A stretch of DNA of 44,654 nucleotides. It comes from Candidatus Tayloriibacteriota bacterium. Its GTDB lineage: Bacteria > Patescibacteriota > Minisyncoccia > Phycocordibacterales > SIBU01. Made by a program: the position numbers and the translations under genes. The notes under the pieces were generated by a model. The model worked only from the letters and a program-made list of their open reading frames with translations. It ran no database searches and was not told the origin of the DNA. The stretch lies in NCBI GenBank assembly GCA_009695005.1, contig SIBU01000007.1, positions 1 through 44,654 of the forward strand. Reading direction: 5' to 3'. Below are positions 1 to 6,721 of the stretch, piece after piece (position 1 is the stretch's first letter; each line of letters starts with the position of its first letter).

Positions 1-110
1 CCACACCCCCCGCCGAGGAAAATAAGAAAGGTAAGGAAAATTTTTGGGTTTTGCTCCCGCGACCGAAGGGAGCGGACGAGGCGCGCAGATTAGTTTTCGT
101 CCAGATTAGT

Positions 111-149
111 TTGGTAAAAAGTTCGGATTTTGTTCAGGAGACACAGCCA
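111..149 (+). repeat. 39-bp direct repeat, left copy
   Basis: This stretch (beginning TTGGTAAAAAGTTCGGATTT) recurs in the same orientation at 6067-6105 with two mismatches by eye. The copies bracket the adenylation-domain cassette and lie just outside the 81-bp inverted repeats. They may be parts of a dispersed repeat family or recombination scars. No open frame in them looks like a real gene. Confidence 0.75.
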
Positions 150-185
150 CAAAGTAGAATTCGGTTTTTCGCCAAAATTCGGAGC

Positions 186-266
186 GTCGCAAATGGAAAA
201 GCAGGGGTTTGGGGAGGAATTTTCCATTTGTTCCTCTTTTTGTTTTGGCGGAATTCGGGGCGGACA
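186..266 (+). repeat. 81-bp inverted repeat, left arm
   Basis: The reverse complement of this 81-bp stretch is found at 5731-5811 with one mismatch. The unit contains its own hairpin (AAATGGAAAA pairing with TTTTCCATTT). The two arms enclose the five-gene cassette at 323-5334. The rest of 1-270 shows no convincing gene; open frames here are translations of the repeat. Confidence 0.85.
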
Positions 267-270
267 TGTA

Positions 271-316
271 TGCATTATACTGCACTCTTGCAAAAGAATG
301 CACGTTTTCCTATTAT
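271..316 (+). promoter_or_regulatory. Promoter and likely operator of the XRE-led cassette
   Basis: A -35 box TTGCAA (288-293), a 17-bp spacer and a -10 box TATTAT (311-316) lie just before the ATG at 323. The 6-nt gap means transcription should start at or next to the start codon, giving a leaderless message. The palindrome TGCATT (271-276) with AATGCA (297-302), containing an inner TGCA pair, overlaps the -35 box. It could be the operator of the XRE protein encoded next (inference). Confidence 0.6.
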
Positions 317-322
317 ATATCT

Positions 323-526
323 ATGTCATCAGGTAAAAAACTTGGGGAAAACTTAAGAAAGCTACGATTGAAAAAGAATATGTCGCAAGGAGACCTTGCG
401 ACTGCTTTGAATGTTGATCGAGCGTATATCAGCAACATTGAGAATGGTCGTATGAACCCCACTCTTTCGACTTTGGAAAAGATCGCTAATGCGTTGGGTA
501 TTTCCAGTAGCGAACTTTTGAAATAA
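323..526 (+). CDS. XRE-family HTH transcriptional regulator
   Basis: A 67-residue protein that is almost entirely one Cro/C1-type helix-turn-helix domain. It shows the usual order: a LRKLRLKKNMSQGDLA helix pair, then the recognition helix VDRAYISNIENGRMNPT, then LEKIANALGIS. It has no effector domain. I chose the ATG at 323 rather than an in-frame upstream ATG at 209, because the upstream codons lie in the repeat and a promoter ends 6 nt before 323. It stands 4 nt before the adenylation gene, so it probably regulates its own cassette by binding the palindrome at 271-302. The same layout, an XRE gene directly before an accessory gene, recurs in decayed form at 10942. Confidence 0.9.
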   Translation: MSSGKKLGENLRKLRLKKNMSQGDLATALNVDRAYISNIENGRMNPTLSTLEKIANALGISSSELLK

Positions 527-530
527 ATTT

Positions 531-2057
531 ATGAAAACTATTATATCACTTTTTCAAAAAAATGTTTCTAAAAACCCATCAAAAATTGCACTTGTTTTTG
601 ATGGGACTGAAGTTTTATATTCTGACTTAGAACAAATATCAAATAAATGTGCCGATATACTTAAAAAGTATGTGTCTAAGGGTGATAGAATAGGTATTTG
701 TTTTTCAGAAAATCCACTTGATATTATTGTTAGCATTCTAGCTATATTAAAAATCGGTTGTATATATGTCCCCCTTGATCCCAAAAACCCAATCGAAAGA
801 ATGCAATATTTACTTCAAGCTTCTAAACCTAAAATAATTATCGGTGACAATAATTCTCCCGGGATAATTAAAAATTACGACAGATTCTTTTTTATTAACG
901 ATTTTAAAAATAGTTCTAATAATTCTAGTATTCGTGAACCAACTGAGATCCATGAAAATGATATCGCGTATATAATTTTTACATCTGGATCTACCGGAAT
1001 GCCAAAGGGTGTTTCAGTTTCGCATGGAAATTTAGTCTCAGCATATTTTGCATGGGAAAAATCATATAACTTAAAAGAAATCAAATGTCATTTACAAGTC
1101 GTTGCGTATTCCTTCGATGTTTTTTCAGGTGACTGGATTAGATGTCTCTGTTCTGGTGCTAAATTAGTGATGTGTCCTGAAAGTGTCTCTAAAAATCCAG
1201 AACAACTTTTCAATTTAGTTCAAGATAATAGGGTTGAGTGTGCTGAATTTTTACCTGTCTTACTTAGAGGTTTGTTTGGTTATTTATCTGATAAAAAACA
1301 AAAACTTACCACACTAAAAATCTTAATTTGCGGTTCAGATAAGTTTTTTGTATCTGAATATAACAATTTTATAAATTTTTTATCACCAAATACAAGACTG
1401 ATAAATTCATACGGTACATCTGAAACAACCATTGACACTTCTTATTTTGAATTTACAAAAGAAAACACTTTCCTTCAAAATGAAACGATTCAAGTTCCTA
1501 TTGGTAAGGCGTTTTCAGGAATGGAAATCGTTTTACTGGACAATAACCTTAAAAAAGTTGAGAAGGGCCAGGCCGGAGAAATTTTTATTGGTGGATCTGG
1601 TGTTTCGTTGGGATATATAAATGCTCCCGAACTCAACAAAGAAAAATTTGTAAAAATTAATACCGAAATGTATTTCCGTACAGGAGATTATGGTAAGTAT
1701 TTATCTACCGGCGACATAGAATTTTTAGGAAGAAAAGACAATCAAGTTAAATATAGGGGCAAGCGAATTAGTCTGGCAGAAATTGAAAATGTACTAGTCA
1801 CACATTTTTCTATCTCTGACTCAGCAATTATTTTATTTGAAAATAGTGATCATGAGGATCTAGCGGCTTTTGTGGTTTCAAAGGATAATTCGCAGGAAAG
1901 TTTAAAAAGTACTTTAAAGGAAAACATTTCCAAATATCTACCAGATTATATGTTGCCAGATAGATATTTTTTTGTTGATAAGTTACCGACTAATTTAAAT
2001 GGAAAAGTTGACAAAAAAATATTATTAAATGATTTAATAAATAAAGTTTATGAGTAA
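531..2057 (+). CDS. Free-standing NRPS-type amino acid adenylation protein
   Basis: A 508-residue AMP-binding (ANL superfamily) enzyme expected to activate an amino acid as its adenylate. NRPS core motifs are present: A3 TSGSTGMPKG at 151-160, A5 NSYGTSETT at 292-300, A7 YFRTGDYG at 381-388, A8 from 400 to 419, and A10 NLNGKVDKK at 488-496 with the catalytic lysine K492. There is no condensation, carrier or thioesterase domain; the protein stops right after the C-terminal subdomain. Mapping the GrsA pocket by hand gives D196, V197, G200, E239, L265, C267, S293, I301, D302 and K492. Acidic residues at 239 and 302 would suit a basic side chain such as ornithine (inference). It overlaps the next gene by 8 nt. 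DltA-like carrier charging is an alternative role, but no carrier gene is nearby. Confidence 0.92.
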   Translation: MKTIISLFQKNVSKNPSKIALVFDGTEVLYSDLEQISNKCADILKKYVSKGDRIGICFSENPLDIIVSILAILKIGCIYVPLDPKNPIERMQYLLQASKPKIIIGDNNSPGIIKNYDRFFFINDFKNSSNNSSIREPTEIHENDIAYIIFTSGSTGMPKGVSVSHGNLVSAYFAWEKSYNLKEIKCHLQVVAYSFDVFSGDWIRCLCSGAKLVMCPESVSKNPEQLFNLVQDNRVECAEFLPVLLRGLFGYLSDKKQKLTTLKILICGSDKFFVSEYNNFINFLSPNTRLINSYGTSETTIDTSYFEFTKENTFLQNETIQVPIGKAFSGMEIVLLDNNLKKVEKGQAGEIFIGGSGVSLGYINAPELNKEKFVKINTEMYFRTGDYGKYLSTGDIEFLGRKDNQVKYRGKRISLAEIENVLVTHFSISDSAIILFENSDHEDLAAFVVSKDNSQESLKSTLKENISKYLPDYMLPDRYFFVDKLPTNLNGKVDKKILLNDLINKVYE

Positions 2058-3525
2058 ATCATTATCTAATAATAAAATTGTCGGTATTGTTGGTTTTGGT
2101 GCAGGCGGACTATCGTATCTTGTTCAACTTATAGACTCATGCATAGAAAATAATAAACATGTAGATATCAGTATTTTTGAAAAAAATAAACTCCCTAAAG
2201 GTTTGGCTTATGGTGGTATATCTAATTATCATATTCTTAATTTAAATACTCATGTTATGAGTGTTTCTCACACTAAACCAGACAACTTTTATGAATGGTT
2301 ACAAAAAGAAAAATCTCAGTGGACTAAAAAATATGATGGAATAATTATTGACGATCTATATCCTCCAAGACCTTTGTTCGGTGAATATCTTGAGGATGTT
2401 TTTTTGCAGTACATGAAGATCGCAGAAAAACATAACATTAAGGTTAATATTTATAATACTGAAATTATCGATCTAGCTTTTGTTGAAGAAAATAGAATTA
2501 ATCTTAAAGACAGAAAAAAGACTTATTTTGTAGATACCGTGATGCTTGCTTTAGGTAATTTTGATTCTGATAAATATACTGAATTAAACGACAAAGAGGG
2601 CTACTATAATTCACCTTGGGAAAAATTAAATTTAAAAACCAAAGAACCTGTTGTAATTTTAGGAACAAGACTTACAGCTATTGATACTGCTCTGTACTTG
2701 TTTGGTGAAAAAAAATTTAATAATAAAATATATTTGGTGTCTAGATCAGGTGCACTACCTAAAATAATAGGCCTATCAAAGCCATACTTACTGTCATTTT
2801 TAAATGAAACAAATATTAAAAAAAATAAAAACATAAATTTAGATAAATTGGGTCAATTATTCAAAAAAGAAATTGAAAAAGCCGAGGGGAAAAAATTAGA
2901 CTGGGAAAAAATCATTAATATTGAACCGAGCACACTGGATGCATTAGATGAGGAAATAAAAATTGTTGAGGAAAATAAACTCAGACCATGGCAATCTGTA
3001 TTAATTTCACTGTATCCGCTAGTGCCATGGATATGGAGTTTACTAAAAAATGAAGAGAAGGAAATTTTTATTAAAAAATATTTCAGCTCTTGGCTCACTT
3101 ACCTAGCTGCATTTCCATTAAAAAATGCTAAGAAAATAAAAGGATTCATTGAATCTGGTTCAATTGAAATTGTTGGCGGACTAAAAGAGGTTAAATATAT
3201 AAATGGTAAGTATGTCCTAAGGTTTACCAAAAACAATACTATTGTTACACGCACAGTAATTAATGCTACTGGTTCGGGACATAACTATACTCATTCAAAA
3301 TTGTTGATGAATATGATAGAAGGTAACCTAATAAACCAAAGTAATCTTGGTGCTCTTGATATAGATACAAAAACTTGTCGTCTAATTTTGAACAATCCTT
3401 TTACTAAAAAAGATGTTTTTGCAATTGGCGAGATAACTTTTGGTTCTTGGTTGGCAACAGCAGATCTCGGTCAAATCTCTCGACAGGCTGAGATTGCCAT
3501 TAATGACTTACTAAATAAAATATAG
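2050..3525 (+). CDS. FAD/NAD(P)-binding oxidoreductase (PF13454-like)
   Basis: A 491-residue flavoprotein-like enzyme. The N-terminus has a Rossmann dinucleotide motif (IVGIVGFGAGGLS, residues 10-22). It is followed by a segment resembling the FAD-NAD(P)-binding family related to lysine/ornithine N-hydroxylases: ILNLNTHVMSVS, then DNFYEWL, then YPPRPLFGEYL. A second nucleotide-binding region starts near residue 200 (PVVILGTRLTAIDTALYL). The C-terminus (VFAIGEITFGSW) is typical of the FAD domain end. Its start codon overlaps the adenylation gene by 8 nt, suggesting translational coupling and a shared pathway. The substrate is unknown; oxidation of the activated amino acid or its product is a reasonable guess. 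Confidence 0.8.
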   Translation: MSKSLSNNKIVGIVGFGAGGLSYLVQLIDSCIENNKHVDISIFEKNKLPKGLAYGGISNYHILNLNTHVMSVSHTKPDNFYEWLQKEKSQWTKKYDGIIIDDLYPPRPLFGEYLEDVFLQYMKIAEKHNIKVNIYNTEIIDLAFVEENRINLKDRKKTYFVDTVMLALGNFDSDKYTELNDKEGYYNSPWEKLNLKTKEPVVILGTRLTAIDTALYLFGEKKFNNKIYLVSRSGALPKIIGLSKPYLLSFLNETNIKKNKNINLDKLGQLFKKEIEKAEGKKLDWEKIINIEPSTLDALDEEIKIVEENKLRPWQSVLISLYPLVPWIWSLLKNEEKEIFIKKYFSSWLTYLAAFPLKNAKKIKGFIESGSIEIVGGLKEVKYINGKYVLRFTKNNTIVTRTVINATGSGHNYTHSKLLMNMIEGNLINQSNLGALDIDTKTCRLILNNPFTKKDVFAIGEITFGSWLATADLGQISRQAEIAINDLLNKI

Positions 3526-3527
3526 CT

Positions 3528-4382
3528 ATGCACCCAAAACAAGCCGTAAAAAAAATTTATACTCTAGCAAAGAATCAAGCGGTTTCTTTTTTTGGAAGTA
3601 GACTAATTTCGGTGTATCTGATTGGTAGTTTAGCGCATGGTGGATTTTCTGAAGTATCAAGTGATATCGATATTGCATTTATTTTAGATAACAAAGACAT
3701 ACTAGAAGAAGACTGGGATATGGTTAATAATATCAATAAAGATATAAAAGCTACAGGATTGGAATTTTCAAAAAAACTTTCTATTTTTTGGACTAATGTA
3801 ACTACCATTTCTAATAAAATAACATCTGGAGGATTTCCGCCCCCTACAAAAAAGGATGGTCTTTTTCCACCTTTTGATATTTTAGATTTATACCAAAATG
3901 GAGTTCTAATTTATGGAAAAGATATTAAGTCTAATATTTTAGTTCCCAATGAGGAAAATCTTTTTATTGCCGGTACTGAATTTCTATTAAGTTATGTTGA
4001 TAATAAAAAAAGAAACGAGTGTCTCAGTAATGTGGATATATTTTTAGAGCTTAATCCGGTAGACATATCGAAAAATATTCTTTTCCCTATAAGATTATTA
4101 TTCACATTATTTACAAGTAAAATTGGAAGTAATGGCGACGCGGCTTTGTATTTTCTAAGTAAAAAAGATACATCCGAAAAACTAAAGGAGTTAATTAATC
4201 AGGCTATCTATATTAGAAATAGTGCTCAATATCACACCGAGACTTTAAAAGAACTTTTTCCCAATTTAAACAGTTTATATATAAATTTAATTGATTTACA
4301 CATAAAAAAAATGGAAGAATTGCAAAATTTAACATATGTCCAAATGTTGAAGGATTGGAGGAGTAGAATTTTAATAATTTAA
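3528..4382 (+). CDS. Nucleotidyltransferase-fold protein (aminoglycoside nucleotidyltransferase-like)
   Basis: A 284-residue protein of the polymerase-beta nucleotidyltransferase fold. The signature is near the N-terminus: LIGSLAHGGFSEVSSDIDIAFIL, with the GS pair and the metal-binding D-I-D. The remaining roughly 220 residues are mostly helical, like the four-helix C-terminal part of KNTase and MNT proteins. It starts 2 nt after the oxidoreductase, so it is almost certainly co-transcribed. In antibiotic clusters such enzymes nucleotidylate small molecules for self-protection or as a biosynthetic step. The substrate here cannot be told from sequence. Confidence 0.8.
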   Translation: MHPKQAVKKIYTLAKNQAVSFFGSRLISVYLIGSLAHGGFSEVSSDIDIAFILDNKDILEEDWDMVNNINKDIKATGLEFSKKLSIFWTNVTTISNKITSGGFPPPTKKDGLFPPFDILDLYQNGVLIYGKDIKSNILVPNEENLFIAGTEFLLSYVDNKKRNECLSNVDIFLELNPVDISKNILFPIRLLFTLFTSKIGSNGDAALYFLSKKDTSEKLKELINQAIYIRNSAQYHTETLKELFPNLNSLYINLIDLHIKKMEELQNLTYVQMLKDWRSRILII

Positions 4383-4395
4383 TTATAATCTTAAA

Positions 4396-5334
4396 ATGAA
4401 CGGACGTATGACAACAAAAGAAAACATATACGTAGGTGGCAAAATCTTTTTTCATCTAAAGGATCGCCTTATGGGTGGAAAGGTATTTAGTAGTGATGAT
4501 AAAAGTGAATATTTGAGAACTGCTACTCCTGCTGAGATAGCCGGTGAGGTAAATTTAACGAGGGACTTATACACACGAGGTTTTCCTGTTCCGGAAGTAA
4601 TCACAAGTGGAGAATTAGAAAACGGTATAGCTTATTACACTGAAAAATCAATAGGTTCGAGAGTTTTCGGTGAAATTTTTACAACTGATACAAAAAATAG
4701 TGGTATCGTGAGCGAAGAATCTTTTGATTCATTAGTTCAAACTATAAAAAGATATTGTGAGGCGCAATTTAATCAAAAAAATTTTGTTCCACAAGACAAA
4801 AACACACTTTCTAGTATGGTAGTTTTCGCAGAAGTCATGGAACATCACCCACCCTCATTAGAAATGCAAGGTTTATTCACTGAGGCTTACGAGAAAATAA
4901 GTCAAAAAATTATGTCTCTACCGTGGGGTTACGTTCAGTCTGATTTAAATGCATTTAATATTTTGCCTAATGGTATTATTGATTTTGAATTAGTAGGATT
5001 TGGTCCTATTGGATATGATGTTATTACAAATGTGTATTTTGGTAGAATGTGGCCCAAAAATCGTACCGCGTATATTTTAACAGATGATCAAATATCAAGA
5101 TATGTTTCGGAAGTAGATCAAATAGCACAGAAAAAAAATTTGCCAATTATTAGTTCGTATCTTGATGAATTTCTTGTTTTAAAAGCAATTTGGGCAACAG
5201 GAAAAGCAAAAGGTTCGGATAGCGCTGATTTTTTACAATGGCGTGTCAAAGTGCGAGATTGGTGTATAAAAGAATATTTAAAAGGAAATAAAATTGATAC
5301 GATGCAATTTGAGTATCAAGGAACAAAGGGATAA
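4396..5334 (+). CDS. Aminoglycoside phosphotransferase (APH)-like kinase
   Basis: A 312-residue protein of the APH/choline kinase fold. The catalytic loop is GYVQSDLNAFNIL (Brenner motif, here QSDLNAFN in place of the usual HGDLHPGN). The metal-binding segment is GIIDFELVGFGPIGYDV. The N-lobe carries an ATP-grip-like strand with a conserved lysine (KIFFHLKDRLMGGKVF). ATG codons at 4396 and 4408 could both start it; the later one would give MTTKENIY. It ends the cassette 13 nt after the nucleotidyltransferase. An NTase and an APH-type kinase next to an adenylation protein suggests small-molecule modification or immunity rather than housekeeping metabolism (inference). Confidence 0.85.
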   Translation: MNGRMTTKENIYVGGKIFFHLKDRLMGGKVFSSDDKSEYLRTATPAEIAGEVNLTRDLYTRGFPVPEVITSGELENGIAYYTEKSIGSRVFGEIFTTDTKNSGIVSEESFDSLVQTIKRYCEAQFNQKNFVPQDKNTLSSMVVFAEVMEHHPPSLEMQGLFTEAYEKISQKIMSLPWGYVQSDLNAFNILPNGIIDFELVGFGPIGYDVITNVYFGRMWPKNRTAYILTDDQISRYVSEVDQIAQKKNLPIISSYLDEFLVLKAIWATGKAKGSDSADFLQWRVKVRDWCIKEYLKGNKIDTMQFEYQGTKG

Positions 5335-5360
5335 ATTCCACATTGTCTTTCTGTATTTGA

Positions 5361-5643
5361 GCCTCGGGCATTTCCGCTAGGGCGTCCGTGACGAAGGGGT
5401 GAGCGCCGTCGTAAGACGGAGGCGCTAACATCTAGCAGCGAAAGCGACAAGGAAAAACTCACTAATGGAAACGAGGAAGGGGGTTGTGCGCCTCCGGTCG
5501 GCCAAGCCCTGTTCTGCTCTGCAGAATGCGCCTTGTTTTACCTAGGAGTCCGTGACGACGGTAAAACAAGGACGCACGAGGCGAGGAGATGCGCCAAACC
5601 TAGACATCTAGGCGCGAGTAGCCCTAGCAGAAATGTCCGAGGC
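5361..5643. repeat. Nested inverted-repeat element, possible structured RNA
   Basis: A 283-bp GC-rich block closed by a 23-bp inverted repeat (5361-5383 with 5621-5643, two mismatches). Inside are a 12-bp stem (CCTTGTTTTACC with GGTAAAACAAGG, 5531-5571) and a hairpin GCGCCGTC/GACGGAGGCGC near 5403-5425. The motif GTCCGTGACGA occurs twice (5384 and 5549). No open frame in it looks real. It lies just after the cassette's last gene and could be a mobile repeat or a structured RNA. The strand is undetermined. Confidence 0.6.
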
Positions 5644-5730
5644 GAATGCCGAGGATGGACCCCTTTAGATCATGACGCAAAAATAGTAGAATGGTAGAGG
5701 CACAATATCGAATTTGTATTTTCAGTTTTT

Positions 5731-5811
5731 TGTCCGCCCCGAATTCCGCCAAAACAAAAAGAGGAACAAATGGAAAATTCCTCCCCAAACCCCTCCTTTT
5801 CCATTTGCGAC
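5731..5811 (-). repeat. 81-bp inverted repeat, right arm
   Basis: This is the reverse complement of 186-266 with one mismatch, about 5.5 kb away in the opposite orientation. Together the arms flank the XRE/adenylation cassette and the nested-repeat block. The region from 5644 to 6165 holds only repeats, and the frames through it are repeat translations. Confidence 0.85.
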
Positions 5812-5926
5812 ATCCAAATTAAAAAACAAATGAGCCGAAGTTTTGCAAAATCCTTTCCCCAAAAAATAGTTTTGCCAAAACTTCGTCCGCATTGTTCCGC
5901 AACCTGCCCGAATACTTGGAGGGCAG

Positions 5927-6014
5927 AACACCGAAGAAAAATGTCCTTTCCTTTTTCAAGAAAAATTTCACCACCGCCACATCAGGAAAGCAAGGAACAT
6001 TTTTCTTCGGTGTT
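5927..6014. repeat. Hairpin element with 18-bp perfect arms
   Basis: Perfect 18-bp inverted repeats at 5927-5944 (AACACCGAAGAAAAATGT) and 5997-6014 enclose about 52 bp. The unit has MITE-like dimensions and sits between the two copies of larger repeats on the right flank of the cassette. No transposase gene accompanies it. Confidence 0.7.
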
Positions 6015-6066
6015 GCCGAGTGAAGCGAGGCAGTGGCGGAACGATTCATTCCACATCGGGATTTTG

Positions 6067-6105
6067 TTGGAAAAAAGTTCGGATTTTGTTCAAGAGACAC
6101 AGCCA
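6067..6105 (+). repeat. 39-bp direct repeat, right copy
   Basis: Matches 111-149 in the same orientation with two mismatches. With the left copy it brackets about 5.9 kb containing the cassette. Homologous recombination between the copies would delete the whole cassette. Confidence 0.75.
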
Positions 6106-6165
6106 GCAAAAATAAATATCTCCTTCGGCCTATTTTTGCTGAATGTGGGAAGTGAGTGACCGAAT

Positions 6166-6480
6166 TCACTCGCGTCTTGGAATCGAACGCCGGAATATAA
6201 AATTTTCAGGAGAAAATTTTTTGAGGCGGTGACCAGACAAACATGAACGACGGTAAATATTTAGTCGAGGGAGATAAGTGTACTCACGGTCCAAATCCCG
6301 CAGCCAGTTTGAGCAATCAACTAATTCTAGTACTAGATTGAACGGAGAAGCTATTGAAAACTCTAGCCTTTTTCCATTTACTGTCGGGTTCTGAAGTACG
6401 TAATCCAAAAATTCACGTTTTCCTGCAATATCAGAACTATTCTCAAAAATAGTCTTTGCTCTACGTGCTACAGAAAGCAC
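6166..6480 (-). pseudogene. Decayed C-terminus of a large serine recombinase
   Basis: The minus-strand frame encodes RRAKTIFENSSDIAGKREFL, then VLQNPTVNGKRLEFSI, then SPFNLVLELVDCSNWLRDLD. I recognise this as the C-terminal tail of serine recombinases common in Parcubacteria. No catalytic N-terminal domain, recombinase domain or zinc ribbon lies upstream. In-frame stops and frame changes occur just beyond 6480 (for example a TGA about 18 nt before the apparent GTG). It is a remnant of an earlier mobile element next to the cassette repeats. The last 30 or so codons run into unrelated sequence. The block 6481-6700 contains only degenerate coding traces. Confidence 0.65.
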
Positions 6481-6701
6481 TGTTACAAGAGTTGTTCAAT
6501 AGTCATGGTCTGGCTTTCTATGTTCAGACATTTCAATTTCCAAAGTTTGTGTTTGATACTGATACTCTTAATGTTCTTTGACGTAGACTGCCAGAGTAAT
6601 TCACACTACTCGATTTTTTATTCGGTGTAAGAGGATCTGGAAGGATTGCTCACGGGATTCGAGGATGAGAAAATTTTCGACTCATATGTAAGGCCTTCTC
6701 G

Positions 6702-6710
6702 TGTTATAGT
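6702..6710 (+). promoter_or_regulatory. Extended -10 promoter of the ABC exporter
   Basis: TGTTATAGT (TGn plus TATAGT) ends 11 nt before the ATG at 6722. This would leave a leader of only a few nucleotides and no room for a Shine-Dalgarno site. No good -35 box is visible. Confidence 0.5.
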
Positions 6711-6721
6711 AGAACGTATTT

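Noticed and set aside
51-356. Open frames of 65-105 codons across the left repeat
   Set aside because: They overlap on both strands, use the inverted repeat sequence, and encode tryptophan/phenylalanine-rich strings with no domain. The only real gene here starts at 323.
531-5334. A complete NRPS assembly line
   Set aside because: Only an adenylation protein is present. No carrier, condensation or thioesterase domain is visible in any frame nearby.
5722-6169. Open frames of 69-129 codons in the right repeat region
   Set aside because: They are translations of the same repeats and hairpins on both strands; there is no coding signal beyond length.
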